Positions 10,101-15,055 of a stretch of DNA of 18,194 nt are shown one piece after another. The notes under the pieces were generated by a model. That model was not told the origin of the DNA. It searched no databases and saw nothing but the letters and a program-made list of their open reading frames with translations. The stretch's first letter is position 1. Each line of letters opens with the position of its first letter. The translations under genes were made by a program, and so were the position numbers. Origin of the DNA: Symbiodinium natans (lineage: Eukaryota > Sar > Dinophyceae > Suessiales > Symbiodiniaceae); contig CAJNDS010001457.1 in the NCBI GenBank assembly GCA_905221605.1, positions 1 through 18,194 on the forward strand, in the 5' to 3' direction.

Positions 10101-12236
10101 CAGCGTCGCTGAGCGACCGCTAAGGCTCCTTATTTCGGACCCATCCATAAGGATTTCCGCAACCCACCGGACGAGTTTCGGATCCATTCCGATGTCCGAC
10201 GTTTGCGCTCGGGTAAGGTTGGCATGATCTGTCCAACACAGAGTCCGAATAGAGCCAAACATGCGGCGTGTCGCCCGCTTTACCTCGAGCTGGGCAAACG
10301 CCTCCTGTATCAAGGGCGGCCAGTTCTGCTGCGCGGGGGTCAAGCTCTTCGAGTGCGTCATAAGCACTTTGAGCTGGCTCAAGTCACGCGTCATCTGCAC
10401 GACGCTGCCCCCTACCGCGATGCCCGACGCATCCGCGATCTGCTCAAGGGGACACGACCCATCCGCAGCAGAGGCCTCATCGAAGGTAGCCAAATTGATG
10501 CGGTTTTGCATCATACGCTTAATCGCTTTAAAGGCTTTGCAACCCTCGGTGGCGGCTGAGCCCAGCCCGCCTTCAGGAAAGACGGCGCCTGGCTTCTGCC
10601 ACTGCCCTAAAATCTTGGCTGCGTGCCCATACTCAACAGGCAAGTAGCCGCGCAACCAGTTTGCGCAACCCAAAAATTGCTGAATGTGCAGCTTCTCCCA
10701 GAGCGGGGGAAAGTCAATCACCGCCTGACAACGCTCTTCGTCAGGCGAACTCCCGTCCCGCCCAATGTTGTGTCCCAAGAGCTTGCCTTTGGAGACACAA
10801 ACTTCGGCCTTACTGATCCCAAAGGAGAACCCAAACAAGATTGATTTATCTAGGAAACCCTCTAAGGAAACGAGGTGGTCGAGGAGGTGCGGGCACGCTT
10901 TAGGGTGCCGGGCGCGCATATCTGCCGCGAGCTTCTCATAATAGTAGTCCGTTGGAGGCTCTTCGATCATCTTCTCGATGTCCCAGCTCTCCACGATATG
11001 ATAGCTCGGGCAGCGCGCCGTATCGACCGCGTCTGCTGGGCGCACAGCGTCACTTGCGCCTCTCCCAGCAGTGGCCGATCCCTCACGCCAGCCAGCCCAG
11101 CGTGGCCCCCTGCGCGTCCTAAAGACCGCGAGGCGTTCGGTGACTGGAACCTCATCGCTGCACGCAACGCTTTCCGCCACACGCAAATCCCTCGTGTCCC
11201 AGAGACGCCACGCCTCACCTACGCGCTGAAGCAAGCACGTTTCGTAAGGCGCCTTCTCGACCGCCAGAGTCCCAAGGTCCTTCTGCGCAGGGCGCCTACC
11301 CCACACAGACGCGTAACCACCTGGCGCCTCCCACCAGCTGTCGGCGCTTGGAAGGTGGTCCAAACAAGTAAGCACCCCAGGCTCCTCAACAGGGCGCCCA
11401 ACCGGGCCGCTCCCGCTCCACGCTGAAGCGAGAACAGTCACCGCAGCAAGGACCGATAACACACCGATCCTGGCGCCGGTACGCAGCCGCCCAAAGGACC
11501 GCGCACACGAGGAACAACCTTGGAAGCTTCTTGCCGCGGCCCTGGACGCGGACCCGCAAGCAAAGCACGGGTCGTGGTCAACCGAGGCAACGGCGACCCC
11601 ACAATCCGCACATGCCTGCGGAGACGGCTCCGACTCGAACACCGTCTCAACCGCGCCACAACCACAGGCCGCAGTGCTAACGAGGCCGGAACGCACTTCC
11701 GCAACAACCTCGCCCGGCTGGAGAGAGTGATCGCACTCTTGGGCTGCGAGCAACACAAACCCTTTTCCCTCTCCTGTGGGCCAAAGGCCTGGCACGGCCT
11801 CGACCCCGCACTCCACCGGAAGCACTACCTCGGACAGGGATCCCTCTGCGGAGACTCCGGGCTCCCGCACGACAGGCACCAGCACCCCGTCGCCTGGCGA
11901 GAGCTCGAGAGGCTCCTCCCCGTCGTAGCGGAGGAGCTCCCGGCTTCCGCCCCCAGGCTCGGTGCATGACGCGTCGTCCAGGCTCGACAACCGCGCCTCG
12001 AAGGCGTAGGCCCTGTCCTTCCGGGTCTTGCTGTGATCCTCGCACCTGGGCATCCTGATTCCCAGCGTGTCGAGGACGTGAAAGTCGGGACCCGGCCTGA
12101 AGCCCAGGCCCATCCTTCCGGCGCAGTCCAACGCTCTGCCGTGCGATTTTGCATCGCACGAAAATTTCAGTGTTGGGGCGACAGTCGTCCGCCGTCCTGC
12201 CTTCCAGCAGCGTGACGCGCAAGACTGCTGCCCCCT
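4035..12236 (-). CDS. pol: Permuted Ty3/gypsy-type Pol polyprotein (thumb-RNase H-integrase-RT palm)
   Basis: Open from 12236 to a TGA at 4035-4037. Residue 1 here is the Leu codon at 12129-12131, giving 2,698 residues. There is no credible ATG at the start, so it is probably made by frame change from gag-protease. In order: end of the protease (1-40); Cys-rich region and hydrophobic segment (130-240); RT thumb/connection (378-515); RNase H (530-690; D567, E610, D635, D679); an unassigned alpha/beta region with a zinc ribbon (750-992); an unassigned region (1030-1370); integrase (1385-1715; D1456, D1516, E1552); a possible Rossmann/methyltransferase-like domain (1940-2135); and RT fingers and palm (2300-2515; D2415, YVDD 2483-2486). 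Residues after about 2520 look like chance translation, including tandem repeat. Ty3/gypsy pol is normally RT-RNase H-integrase in one run. Here fingers and palm are displaced to the C-terminus although every catalytic residue remains. No internal stop occurs. Confidence 0.9.
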   Translation of the reverse strand, partial: RGQQSCASRCWKAGRRTTVAPTLKFSCDAKSHGRALDCAGRMGLGFRPGPDFHVLDTLGIRMPRCEDHSKTRKDRAYAFEARLSSLDDASCTEPGGGSRELLRYDGEEPLELSPGDGVLVPVVREPGVSAEGSLSEVVLPVECGVEAVPGLWPTGEGKGFVLLAAQECDHSLQPGEVVAEVRSGLVSTAACGCGAVETVFESEPSPQACADCGVAVASVDHDPCFACGSASRAAARSFQGCSSCARSFGRLRTGARIGVLSVLAAVTVLASAWSGSGPVGRPVEEPGVLTCLDHLPSADSWWEAPGGYASVWGRRPAQKDLGTLAVEKAPYETCLLQRVGEAWRLWDTRDLRVAESVACSDEVPVTERLAVFRTRRGPRWAGWREGSATAGRGASDAVRPADAVDTARCPSYHIVESWDIEKMIEEPPTDYYYEKLAADMRARHPKACPHLLDHLVSLEGFLDKSILFGFSFGISKAEVCVSKGKLLGHNIGRDGSSPDEERCQAVIDFPPLWEKLHIQQFLGCANWLRGYLPVEYGHAAKILGQWQKPGAVFPEGGLGSAATEGCKAFKAIKRMMQNRINLATFDEASAADGSCPLEQIADASGIAVGGSVVQMTRDLSQLKVLMTHSKSLTPAQQNWPPLIQEAFAQLEVKRATRRMFGSIRTLCWTDHANLTRAQTSDIGMDPKLVRWVAEILMDGSEIRSLSGRSATLGDSFSRNPKDRDALLAARTKDLEGLSGQLRGFDMDQYLGEGTEGDGPVPWAVGNDAVPEPAGRVQAAAVPMCVVAALPVRVMVVFDYARWKEQDAELTEIRRVFQASLPGVSVAVRGCWGPFEDTDGLASHFDCGAGRLAGTKKIKRIRVDLLTSCAKVLREASGFRPQFLVGLGQGGLVTAVLRWPLVVELTLQARNLQRKEARAVGEAWAGIKAIWAVRPRLWRTQQGHLEVAEACPELKKDFPEPPLRGFGIVGKQALGAEVLRSLRLDAVRSIDDASIRGMLDEPPRPLWDHEGLCICGKRTYLFSRCPACIEKEAVDTSVEIAEREEPEPPLEGDLEAHEVGLEVNSVLATLDRTGGLVRVRSSTIQQWAVGFRTTPKDAPVPTAYGMLSGKIWKKSHSMKLSLGSQHKDLSKWGDVKPYWTTWVVREDGAVVAGHNCSPLDAVQGDIVVHWSSVVNWHGHRHVVNEQCEVLWRSEGKEVALDPSFGKLIALVGRVTQVIGWRATGEASDPRGSTRQASRVLAQFSASNEGVEGHWTAGAISRGKNANECKLKGRVLAFMGEEPKGPAVVLELVSHSPILCIWDHSSTKVKVEFKGGVPSLSLAAGEDENRREQLAVEARDAANISEFRVTGSLRTAWYEGQRRDPSLAGSIRKPEPPMVISGDGLLEREVTLRTGQTVVVPVVPNGAAGANGVTWRRACYNSVHCGVLGAHRSAEVTIKLLERAVWWPDLEKDVRTWVAKCLACIKGRSRPTKVEARAVKCGAETCWQEVSVDCEGPNREDREGHRYSLTYFDCLSHAVLLEPMRSLTHAEVRRAFVRCVLRSRTIPSLIRSDRGPEFKNALMAELSAMLGTEWRFSAPLRPCELGANERVHQEVQKVLGAVVRQVGASLSEAWSDWLVVAEYVIDNTPGPHGYTPRDLERSWSLALPLEKDVLRDALQFEPISDWARSQFKQFSDLAAAVREHWTRSSEARAKLANRHRRTVDLKPGDRVVWNAPRARSEGAGRVPWKPGLTGPWRVLEVKGHRLILEPVSMESGGTSSARRGPMEAHAEDCILVPADADGAESREPVVFEDDGTGGDDLSRPSLGQQVQGDAKQVEFTLTRRGRDFVLRLGDRIAYRGVGGGPKVCRLGRVTQVDAARAQVGVHRYLPDASGVRVKWRLAYIAEDGALTLSEGTRPAHEAVSVKEIISKIDLNRDGVLAAASARKLDKGAYSLQDRTLERASRAGTGVLSIQEALADLLVAEPRVLQPRASPESGAVESWFRQYFLGGVADVLEVAWGDAVVSDAARRHGYRVVPAFVQGKQAYGITWNLAAEEHLEAISGAVLRTEPKVLVIGLEGKNVPRAFLQLVVRCAQERTRAGAHVALRLQAQKGEWEPWRLEEWGALFGTLAEPRWPWAFVRADMCQFARAGGRSNLVESGALWLADFSLESVGLRCSRPDALGAVQHKHVERAQSDYNLIGAAFCASLQDLGLRGAEELCTAAVESFPATAGADSAAAAPPPSPVVPLPDVRSGEDLTPAEREELDKEVDKYAAEKEAFWRTKADAKDWDSVRADLEVYALAGEKVAEDPRRTEAYRDLVWSGLKIEPGPTRPGLTDADIAAVREVIRRKAAGFWVEDTTRTTVRKFAHDCIPPGPPVSSQPHSLRGESAQWVDDKLEEECKRGQLIRGSSAGGSAPFPTKEMPSYKRHRKRRLVVDYRRVNARIKRSTYYCRRGSDVLAAAVGSVWYTFVDAVSGFNQIRNTKRAREVLAIVARSGKYLPVGLTFGPINGPDDFKFVVDRAYAPGRGRRLKYTKEWIAYVDDLTVRTGRVIDGQLFTDAQAEGAVREACAKGAVAAPQSASSALEALGVRGAHNSKRANHDAARSDQNHPTRVLMLRMLGLFGCFCVQGGCFWGGPFPRSPVCGQKDFSSFVACSFVRLSRSQCFACRPRGSVQGRSRSRRSLKAQTLRKLPKPPPQRFKCVVEPRVGSPSPRSCLCTAPRCGSRPDRAGATDRSPGPSWSTTRPRCGPCPGRA
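4587..5234 (-). other. RT fingers and palm domain (motifs A-C) at the Pol C-terminus
   Basis: Residues about 2300-2515 of the pol frame. Ty3/gypsy-type motifs are readable in order: RLVVDYRRVNARI (2376-2388, the R-x-DYR-x-LN block); FVDAVSGFNQI (2413-2423; motif A, D2415); LTFGPINGPDDFKF (2447-2460, matching the LPFGLxNAPxxFQ block); and AYVDDL (2482-2487; motif C, D2485 and D2486, encoded at 4671-4685). The thumb, which should follow immediately, is absent here and lies about 2,000 residues upstream. Confidence 0.92.
5727..6314 (-). other. Possible Rossmann / methyltransferase-like domain within Pol
   Basis: Residues about 1940-2135 of the pol frame, between integrase and the RT palm. The pattern of strands (VADVLEVAWGDAVVSDAAR, then a hydrophobic strand KVLVIGLEG at 2014-2022, then AHVALRLQ) and a terminal MCQF...ALWLADF...QHKHV block resemble Rossmann-fold methyltransferase-like domains. 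The Gly-rich SAM loop (E-x-G-x-G) is not clearly conserved, so the domain may be inactive. The fold call is tentative. Confidence 0.35.
6987..7979 (-). other. Complete integrase: HHCC, D,D-35-E core, GPY/F-like C-terminal domain
   Basis: Residues about 1385-1715 of the pol frame. The zinc-binding domain has H1387 and H1394, then C1424-x2-C1427, with VWWPDLEKDVRTWVAKC between, a close match to the gypsy WPxMxxDVxxYVxxC run. The catalytic core has D1456 (SVDCEGP), D1516 (IRSDRGPEF) and E1552 (GANERVHQEV), with exactly 35 residues between the last two. The C-terminal part, LKPGDRVVW...GLTGPWRVLEV (1668-1704), matches the GPY/F module. All catalytic residues are intact. Confidence 0.93.
9156..9884 (-). 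other. Unassigned alpha/beta region plus zinc ribbon in Pol
   Basis: Residues about 750-992 of the pol frame, just after RNase H. Hydrophobic strands VMVVFDY, VSVAVRG and PQFLVGLGQGG suggest an alpha/beta domain. GLGQGG (850-855) sits where a hydrolase nucleophile elbow GxSxG would be, with Gln in place of the nucleophile, so catalysis of that kind is not supported. It ends with CxC-x9-CxxC (C977, C979, C989, C992), a likely zinc ribbon. I do not recognise a named family. Confidence 0.35.
10062..10544 (-). other. RNase H domain of Pol
   Basis: Residues about 530-690 of the pol frame. Ty3/gypsy RNase H landmarks are in order: ADASGIAVGG (D567), SKSLTPAQQNWPPLIQEAFA (E610), CWTDHANL (D635) and SATLGDSFSRNP (D679, matching the ADxLSR block). 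The full D-E-D-D set is present, so nothing argues against catalytic competence. Confidence 0.92.
10587..11000 (-). other. RT thumb/connection region, separated from its palm
   Basis: Residues about 378-515 of the pol frame. HLLDHLVSLEGFL, KGKLLGHNIGRDGSSPDEER and HIQQFLGCANWLRGYLP correspond to the Ty3/gypsy blocks that normally follow YxDD (HLxHLxxVFxxL, FLGHxVSxxGIxxDPxK and LRSFLGLANYYRRFIP). No motif A, B or C lies between this region and the protease, so the fingers and palm are truly missing here rather than duplicated. Confidence 0.9.
11412..11744 (-). other. Cysteine-rich module followed by a hydrophobic segment in Pol
   Basis: Residues about 130-240 of the pol frame, between protease and RT thumb. 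Cysteine pairs CGC (156-158), CADC (174-177), CFAC (189-192) and CSSC (206-209) suggest stacked zinc ribbons. They are followed by GVLSVLAAVTVLASAW (223-238), a moderate transmembrane candidate. The TAACGC...CxxC signature recurs in the left-edge ORF (226-270). Not part of standard gypsy pol. Confidence 0.5.
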
Positions 12237-14019
12237 TCAGAGGAACGGGGGCTCCCGAAGCAATGCCATGCACATATTCGGGGTGGACCCACTTCTCGAG
12301 TCTCACGACCGGGAAGCCGGGATCTTCGGTACCGATCCCCAGCTCTGCAGCCCGGTTCATCATGCCCACCACAAGTTCCTCGGTCACGTGGTTTGCGCCG
12401 GCGCATCCGTCGAGCATGCACTCGACCTTACGGTCGAGCACCTGGACTACCGTTCTGTACTGGTAGCCTCCTGGCTCGTTGTCCGCCAGGTTCCACCAGT
12501 CCTTCGGCAGATCGTCCAGGGTGGCGAACTTGTCCCGCCCGCCCTTGCTCAACGGAAGCGCGTGCTGCTGCACCGCGGCGCGTCCTGCGGCTCCTGAGAC
12601 GCCTGCCTGGACGCCTGAGCTGCCTATCTGGACACTGAACGCAGCGAAGGGGTTGGACATGGAAGCACCGGAGGGCGCGGCCCAGTTGGCAGGCAAGGCC
12701 GGCGTCCCTCCTGAGGTCGTCAGGTTGTGGACCATGTCGCAGCTGGCTCCTTTCTTGCACGACCCATTCTTGGAGAAAAAGGGGCAAACAGTGCCTGGTG
12801 GCTTTGCCGCGCCTTTGGCCGCAGCCTTAGGCTTAGCGCTGGCCTTTGCCTTGCCACCTCCCTTCCCCTTGCCCTTGCCTTTCGCCGTGGCAAAGGTTTG
12901 GTCACCCTTCTTGGCCGCGAGAGCTTTTCTGCGAAGCTCCTTGTCGTGGCTGCACGGGCAGGCATCCCCTTTCGGGCAATTCCCGTGGTCGCGAAAGTGG
13001 AAGCAGATCTTCTTGTCCGCTCCTTTGCCAGCTCCCTTCGACGCAGCGGCAAACGTCTGATCCGCGCCAGCCTTGGCCGCGGCAGCTGCTCCCTTCGCAG
13101 CAGCCTTAGCGGCGGCCTTGAGGCTCCGAATCTCCTTCTGGGCCTCGGCTAGCGCGACCGACGGGTCCGCGCTTGGAGAGCCGGTCGTGGAGTAAACAGA
13201 GTGGGAAACAGCACGGTGCGCTGCTTCCCTCTGTTCGTACTCCAAGACGACTTTATGGCTCTCCTCCCAAGTCTGCGGCCCTCTCAGCCCGCCGTCCTTG
13301 GGGTCGCCGGGCCACAATCGCTTGTCGTTACGTATCTCCTTTTGGAGATACGGGGGCATCTTGCGGAGGTACGAGAGATACAACTCTCGTGGGGTCTTCC
13401 CAAGACCCACCGCCTCAAGGTCCGCGATCGACGCCTCAAACAAAGGCTCGAATTGGTGGCCTGTGAGTTTGCCCTTAGCGAGGGAGGCATGCTCACCATC
13501 CACGCGGACTTCCCTTTCCTCCCGCGATTCCCCGAACATCAAGTGCTTGTTCTTGATGCGGTCGTACACTGCCTGTGGGTCGGAGAGAACCTCTCCCGAC
13601 TTCCACGCTGCGCGGTAGGCGTTCGTGTACGTCTTCATGCGCGAGCCGCGGCAGCGCCCGCGTAGCGCTAGCAGCTTCTCGCGCGCACTCATACCGCGAC
13701 AGTTGTTGGCGAGCGCGCAGACGTCCTCGAACTCCTCGTAGAACAGGACAACGTCTCGCGCGTCCGACTTGTCGTCGGTCAGCGTCGGCCACGTGAGGTC
13801 AGTTTTGACCGTCGTTATGGAGCTTTGCCCGCCCCTCTGCGCTAACGCTTCTTTCAGCGCTTCAGTTTGGGCGGCGAGTGCGGCGGCGAAATCGCCCGCC
13901 GGGTTTGGGACCCGGTCTGCGAACCTCCGCCGTCTGAACCTCGCTTCAGGGCTTCTATCTCCATCTCCAGCGCCGCGAGCTTTGCGCGCAAAGGGGAATC
14001 GCCGTCCGTCGCGCCCAGG
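11677..14019 (-). CDS. gag: Gag (two CCCH fingers) plus retropepsin-like protease
   Basis: Open from 14019 to a stop at 11677; sense sequence seems to end near 12145, where reading passes to the pol frame. Numbering is from the ATG at 13690-13692, but the upstream residues (13693-13860; LTWPTLTDDKSDARDVVLFY) look like Gag continuing from the N-terminal ORF. Residues 1-170 are a helical capsid-like region, followed by Ala/Lys-rich linkers. Two C-x8-C-x5-C-x3-H fingers lie at 230-249 and 303-322. A protease region spans about 415-515, with CMLDGCAGANHV around D428. Retropepsins usually carry D-S/T-G; here it is D-G-C-A. The usual C-terminal I/L-L-G motif is not seen before the frame change. Gag should coat the RNA, and protease should process the polyprotein. 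Frame changes at both ends suggest recoding or decay. Confidence 0.82.
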   Translation of the reverse strand, partial: PGRDGRRFPFARKARGAGDGDRSPEARFRRRRFADRVPNPAGDFAAALAAQTEALKEALAQRGGQSSITTVKTDLTWPTLTDDKSDARDVVLFYEEFEDVCALANNCRGMSAREKLLALRGRCRGSRMKTYTNAYRAAWKSGEVLSDPQAVYDRIKNKHLMFGESREEREVRVDGEHASLAKGKLTGHQFEPLFEASIADLEAVGLGKTPRELYLSYLRKMPPYLQKEIRNDKRLWPGDPKDGGLRGPQTWEESHKVVLEYEQREAAHRAVSHSVYSTTGSPSADPSVALAEAQKEIRSLKAAAKAAAKGAAAAAKAGADQTFAAASKGAGKGADKKICFHFRDHGNCPKGDACPCSHDKELRRKALAAKKGDQTFATAKGKGKGKGGGKAKASAKPKAAAKGAAKPPGTVCPFFSKNGSCKKGASCDMVHNLTTSGGTPALPANWAAPSGASMSNPFAAFSVQIGSSGVQAGVSGAAGRAAVQQHALPLSKGGRDKFATLDDLPKDWWNLADNEPGGYQYRTVVQVLDRKVECMLDGCAGANHVTEELVVGMMNRAAELGIGTEDPGFPVVRLEKWVHPEYVHGIASGAPVPLKGAAVLRVTLLEGRTADDCRPNTEIFVRCKIARQSVGLRRKDGPGLQAGSRLSRPRHAGNQDAQVRGSQQDPEGQGLRLRGAVVEPGRRVMHRAWGRKPGAPPLRRGGASRALARRRGAGACRAGARSLRRGIPVRGSASGGVRGRGRARPLAHRRGKRVCVARSPRVRSLSPAGRGCCGSAFRPR
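12140..12160. other. Perfect 8-bp inverted repeat with 5-nt loop at the protease/pol frame junction
   Basis: CGTGCGAT-TTTGC-ATCGCACG reads as a perfect hairpin at the point where protein similarity passes from the gag-protease frame (ending EIFVRCKIA) to the pol frame (beginning HGRALDCAG). It may be a deletion scar, a stimulatory hairpin for frameshifting, or chance. Confidence 0.6.
12148..12450 (-). other. Retropepsin-like protease domain, probably truncated
   Basis: VQVLDRKVECMLDGCAGANHV places an aspartate (D428, codon top at 12411) where the retropepsin D-T/S-G catalytic motif belongs, but the following residues are GCA. APVPLKGAAVLRVTLLEG is a plausible later beta-rich segment. The conserved hydrophobic-hydrophobic-Gly motif near the C-terminus is missing. 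The call rests mainly on position between Gag and Pol. Confidence 0.5.
12727..12786 (-). other. Second Gag CCCH zinc finger
   Basis: C303-x8-C312-x5-C318-x3-H322 (CPFFSKNGSCKKGASCDMVH). Spacing is exactly that of CCCH RNA-binding fingers rather than the CCHC knuckle typical of retroelement nucleocapsids. Confidence 0.88.
12946..13005 (-). other. First Gag CCCH zinc finger
   Basis: C230-x8-C239-x5-C245-x3-H249 (CFHFRDHGNCPKGDACPCSH). Same spacing as the second finger, separated from it by a Gly/Lys-rich linker. Confidence 0.9.
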
Positions 14020-14975
14020 TCACGGGCCGCGGAAGGACCACCTGCAACCTCGGCAGTGTGCAAACCTCCACGGTCCAAACTTACCCCCAACCCACTTGCA
14101 GTCGCAGGCTGTGGGAGCCCTGGGGAACGCGGCCCCACGGCTTCAACTGGCACATCGGACGGGGAGCTCCAAACCTTCTCTTGGCTCGAGCTTTCCTTTC
14201 CCCCTAGCGCGAGGATAAGCTCCCCGATGCATTGGATTTCACGCTGAATCTCCTCTGCGTCTTCGGGGTCCTCGCCACCGCACAAAGCCGCGACCGAGAA
14301 CCTGGTCCGCAGCCGACGGACCATCTTTGTCGGATGCCAGTCCCCGCCTATCTTCGAGAACTCATCCGCAAGGAGGGTGGCTTTGGTGCTTAAGGCGTCA
14401 AGGTCACGGGAGCTCACCGTGACTCCATGCGCTTTCAGCGCGAGGACAATCCGCGAAACGCGCGTCAAGTAGTCCGCAACCGGTTCTTGGTCTGGGCGGA
14501 AAATCGCGCGCAGCTCCGCCTGCAAGCCCTCTGCGGTGCCTGGCACTGAACCTGCTGTCGACGGCGGACCGGACGGTCCCGCCGGGCGGGACCCTGGTGC
14601 CGTAGCAGGGACATCAGCACCGGTAGGGACCATGGCCAGCTCCCTAGCCGCGGCGCTGACGTCCACCCGCGGCGGACTGTCGCCTCCAGCGCCCGAGGCC
14701 TCAGGGACTAGCTCCGAGTCCTCTTCTTCTTCCTCTTCCTCCTCGTCCTCGCCTTCGGCGTCGTGGAGGAACTTCATGACCTTTCGCCAGAGAGCCGCCT
14801 CCTGCTCTGGCGTTGTGCTAACCCCATCCCGCTTGGACAGCGGACGACTGCCGGTCTCCCTACGCCACTTAAGCCAAGCGACGTAGCTCATCCGCTCGGG
14901 ATAGGGAACGTCACCACCCTCGATCGCTTCGAGGAGGGTGACGCCCTCGGCCTGACCTGCAACCTCTGCGGACAT
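13854..14975 (-). CDS. N-terminal Gag ORF
   Basis: First in-frame ATG at 14973-14975 (MSAEVAGQAEG); the frame is open further upstream to 15071 but without an ATG. About 373 codons, with stop at 13854. It has a WLKWRRETG-containing N-terminal region, an acidic Glu run (encoded near 14720-14755), a Pro/Gly/Ala-rich linker, a helical region from about 14520 to 14220 (FRPDQEPVADYLTRVSRIVL; DALSTKATLLADEFSKIG) and a terminal coiled stretch (LAALEMEIEALKRG). The reading then appears to move by -1 within the 13854-14019 overlap into the frame encoding AALAAQTEALKEALAQRGGQ, the start of Gag proper. I infer it is the Gag N-terminus because of this continuity and position; it has no motif of known function. 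Confidence 0.65.
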   Translation of the reverse strand: MSAEVAGQAEGVTLLEAIEGGDVPYPERMSYVAWLKWRRETGSRPLSKRDGVSTTPEQEAALWRKVMKFLHDAEGEDEEEEEEEEDSELVPEASGAGGDSPPRVDVSAAARELAMVPTGADVPATAPGSRPAGPSGPPSTAGSVPGTAEGLQAELRAIFRPDQEPVADYLTRVSRIVLALKAHGVTVSSRDLDALSTKATLLADEFSKIGGDWHPTKMVRRLRTRFSVAALCGGEDPEDAEEIQREIQCIGELILALGGKESSSQEKVWSSPSDVPVEAVGPRSPGLPQPATASGLGVSLDRGGLHTAEVAGGPSAARDLGATDGDSPLRAKLAALEMEIEALKRGSDGGGSQTGSQTRRAISPPHSPPKLKR

Positions 14976-14976
14976 C

Positions 14977-15055
14977 GCCGCGCCTTGGTTAGCAGGCCGC
15001 AGGCGTGGCACACGAAGCGCCGCGCCTTGGTTAACAGGCCGCAAGCGTGGCACAC
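14977..15055. repeat. 37-bp direct repeat in the gag leader, period 42
   Basis: Two copies, 14977-15013 and 15019-15055, differ at two positions. The 42-base period is a multiple of three, so frames are preserved. On the minus strand in one frame each copy encodes CHACGLLTKARR; in the gag frame it encodes VPRLRPxNQGAA. It lies immediately upstream of the likely gag ATG. Confidence 0.85.

Noticed and set aside
229-10112. Long plus-strand ORFs (for example 229-1206, 1345-2160, 5016-5759, 9213-10112)
   Set aside because: They lie opposite minus-strand frames with clear domain or compositional support, have Arg/Pro/Ser-rich composition and no domains. GC-rich third positions explain their openness.
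10373-10387. Second spliced-leader relict (GGCTCAAG in plus-strand sequence)
   Set aside because: Only eight bases match, and it lies inside pol on the strand opposite to transcription.
4671-11000. Assignment to Ty1/copia because integrase precedes the RT palm
   Set aside because: RT, RNase H and integrase motifs are Ty3/gypsy-type, including a GPY/F-like C-terminal domain, and thumb-RNase H lie before integrase; copia order does not explain this.
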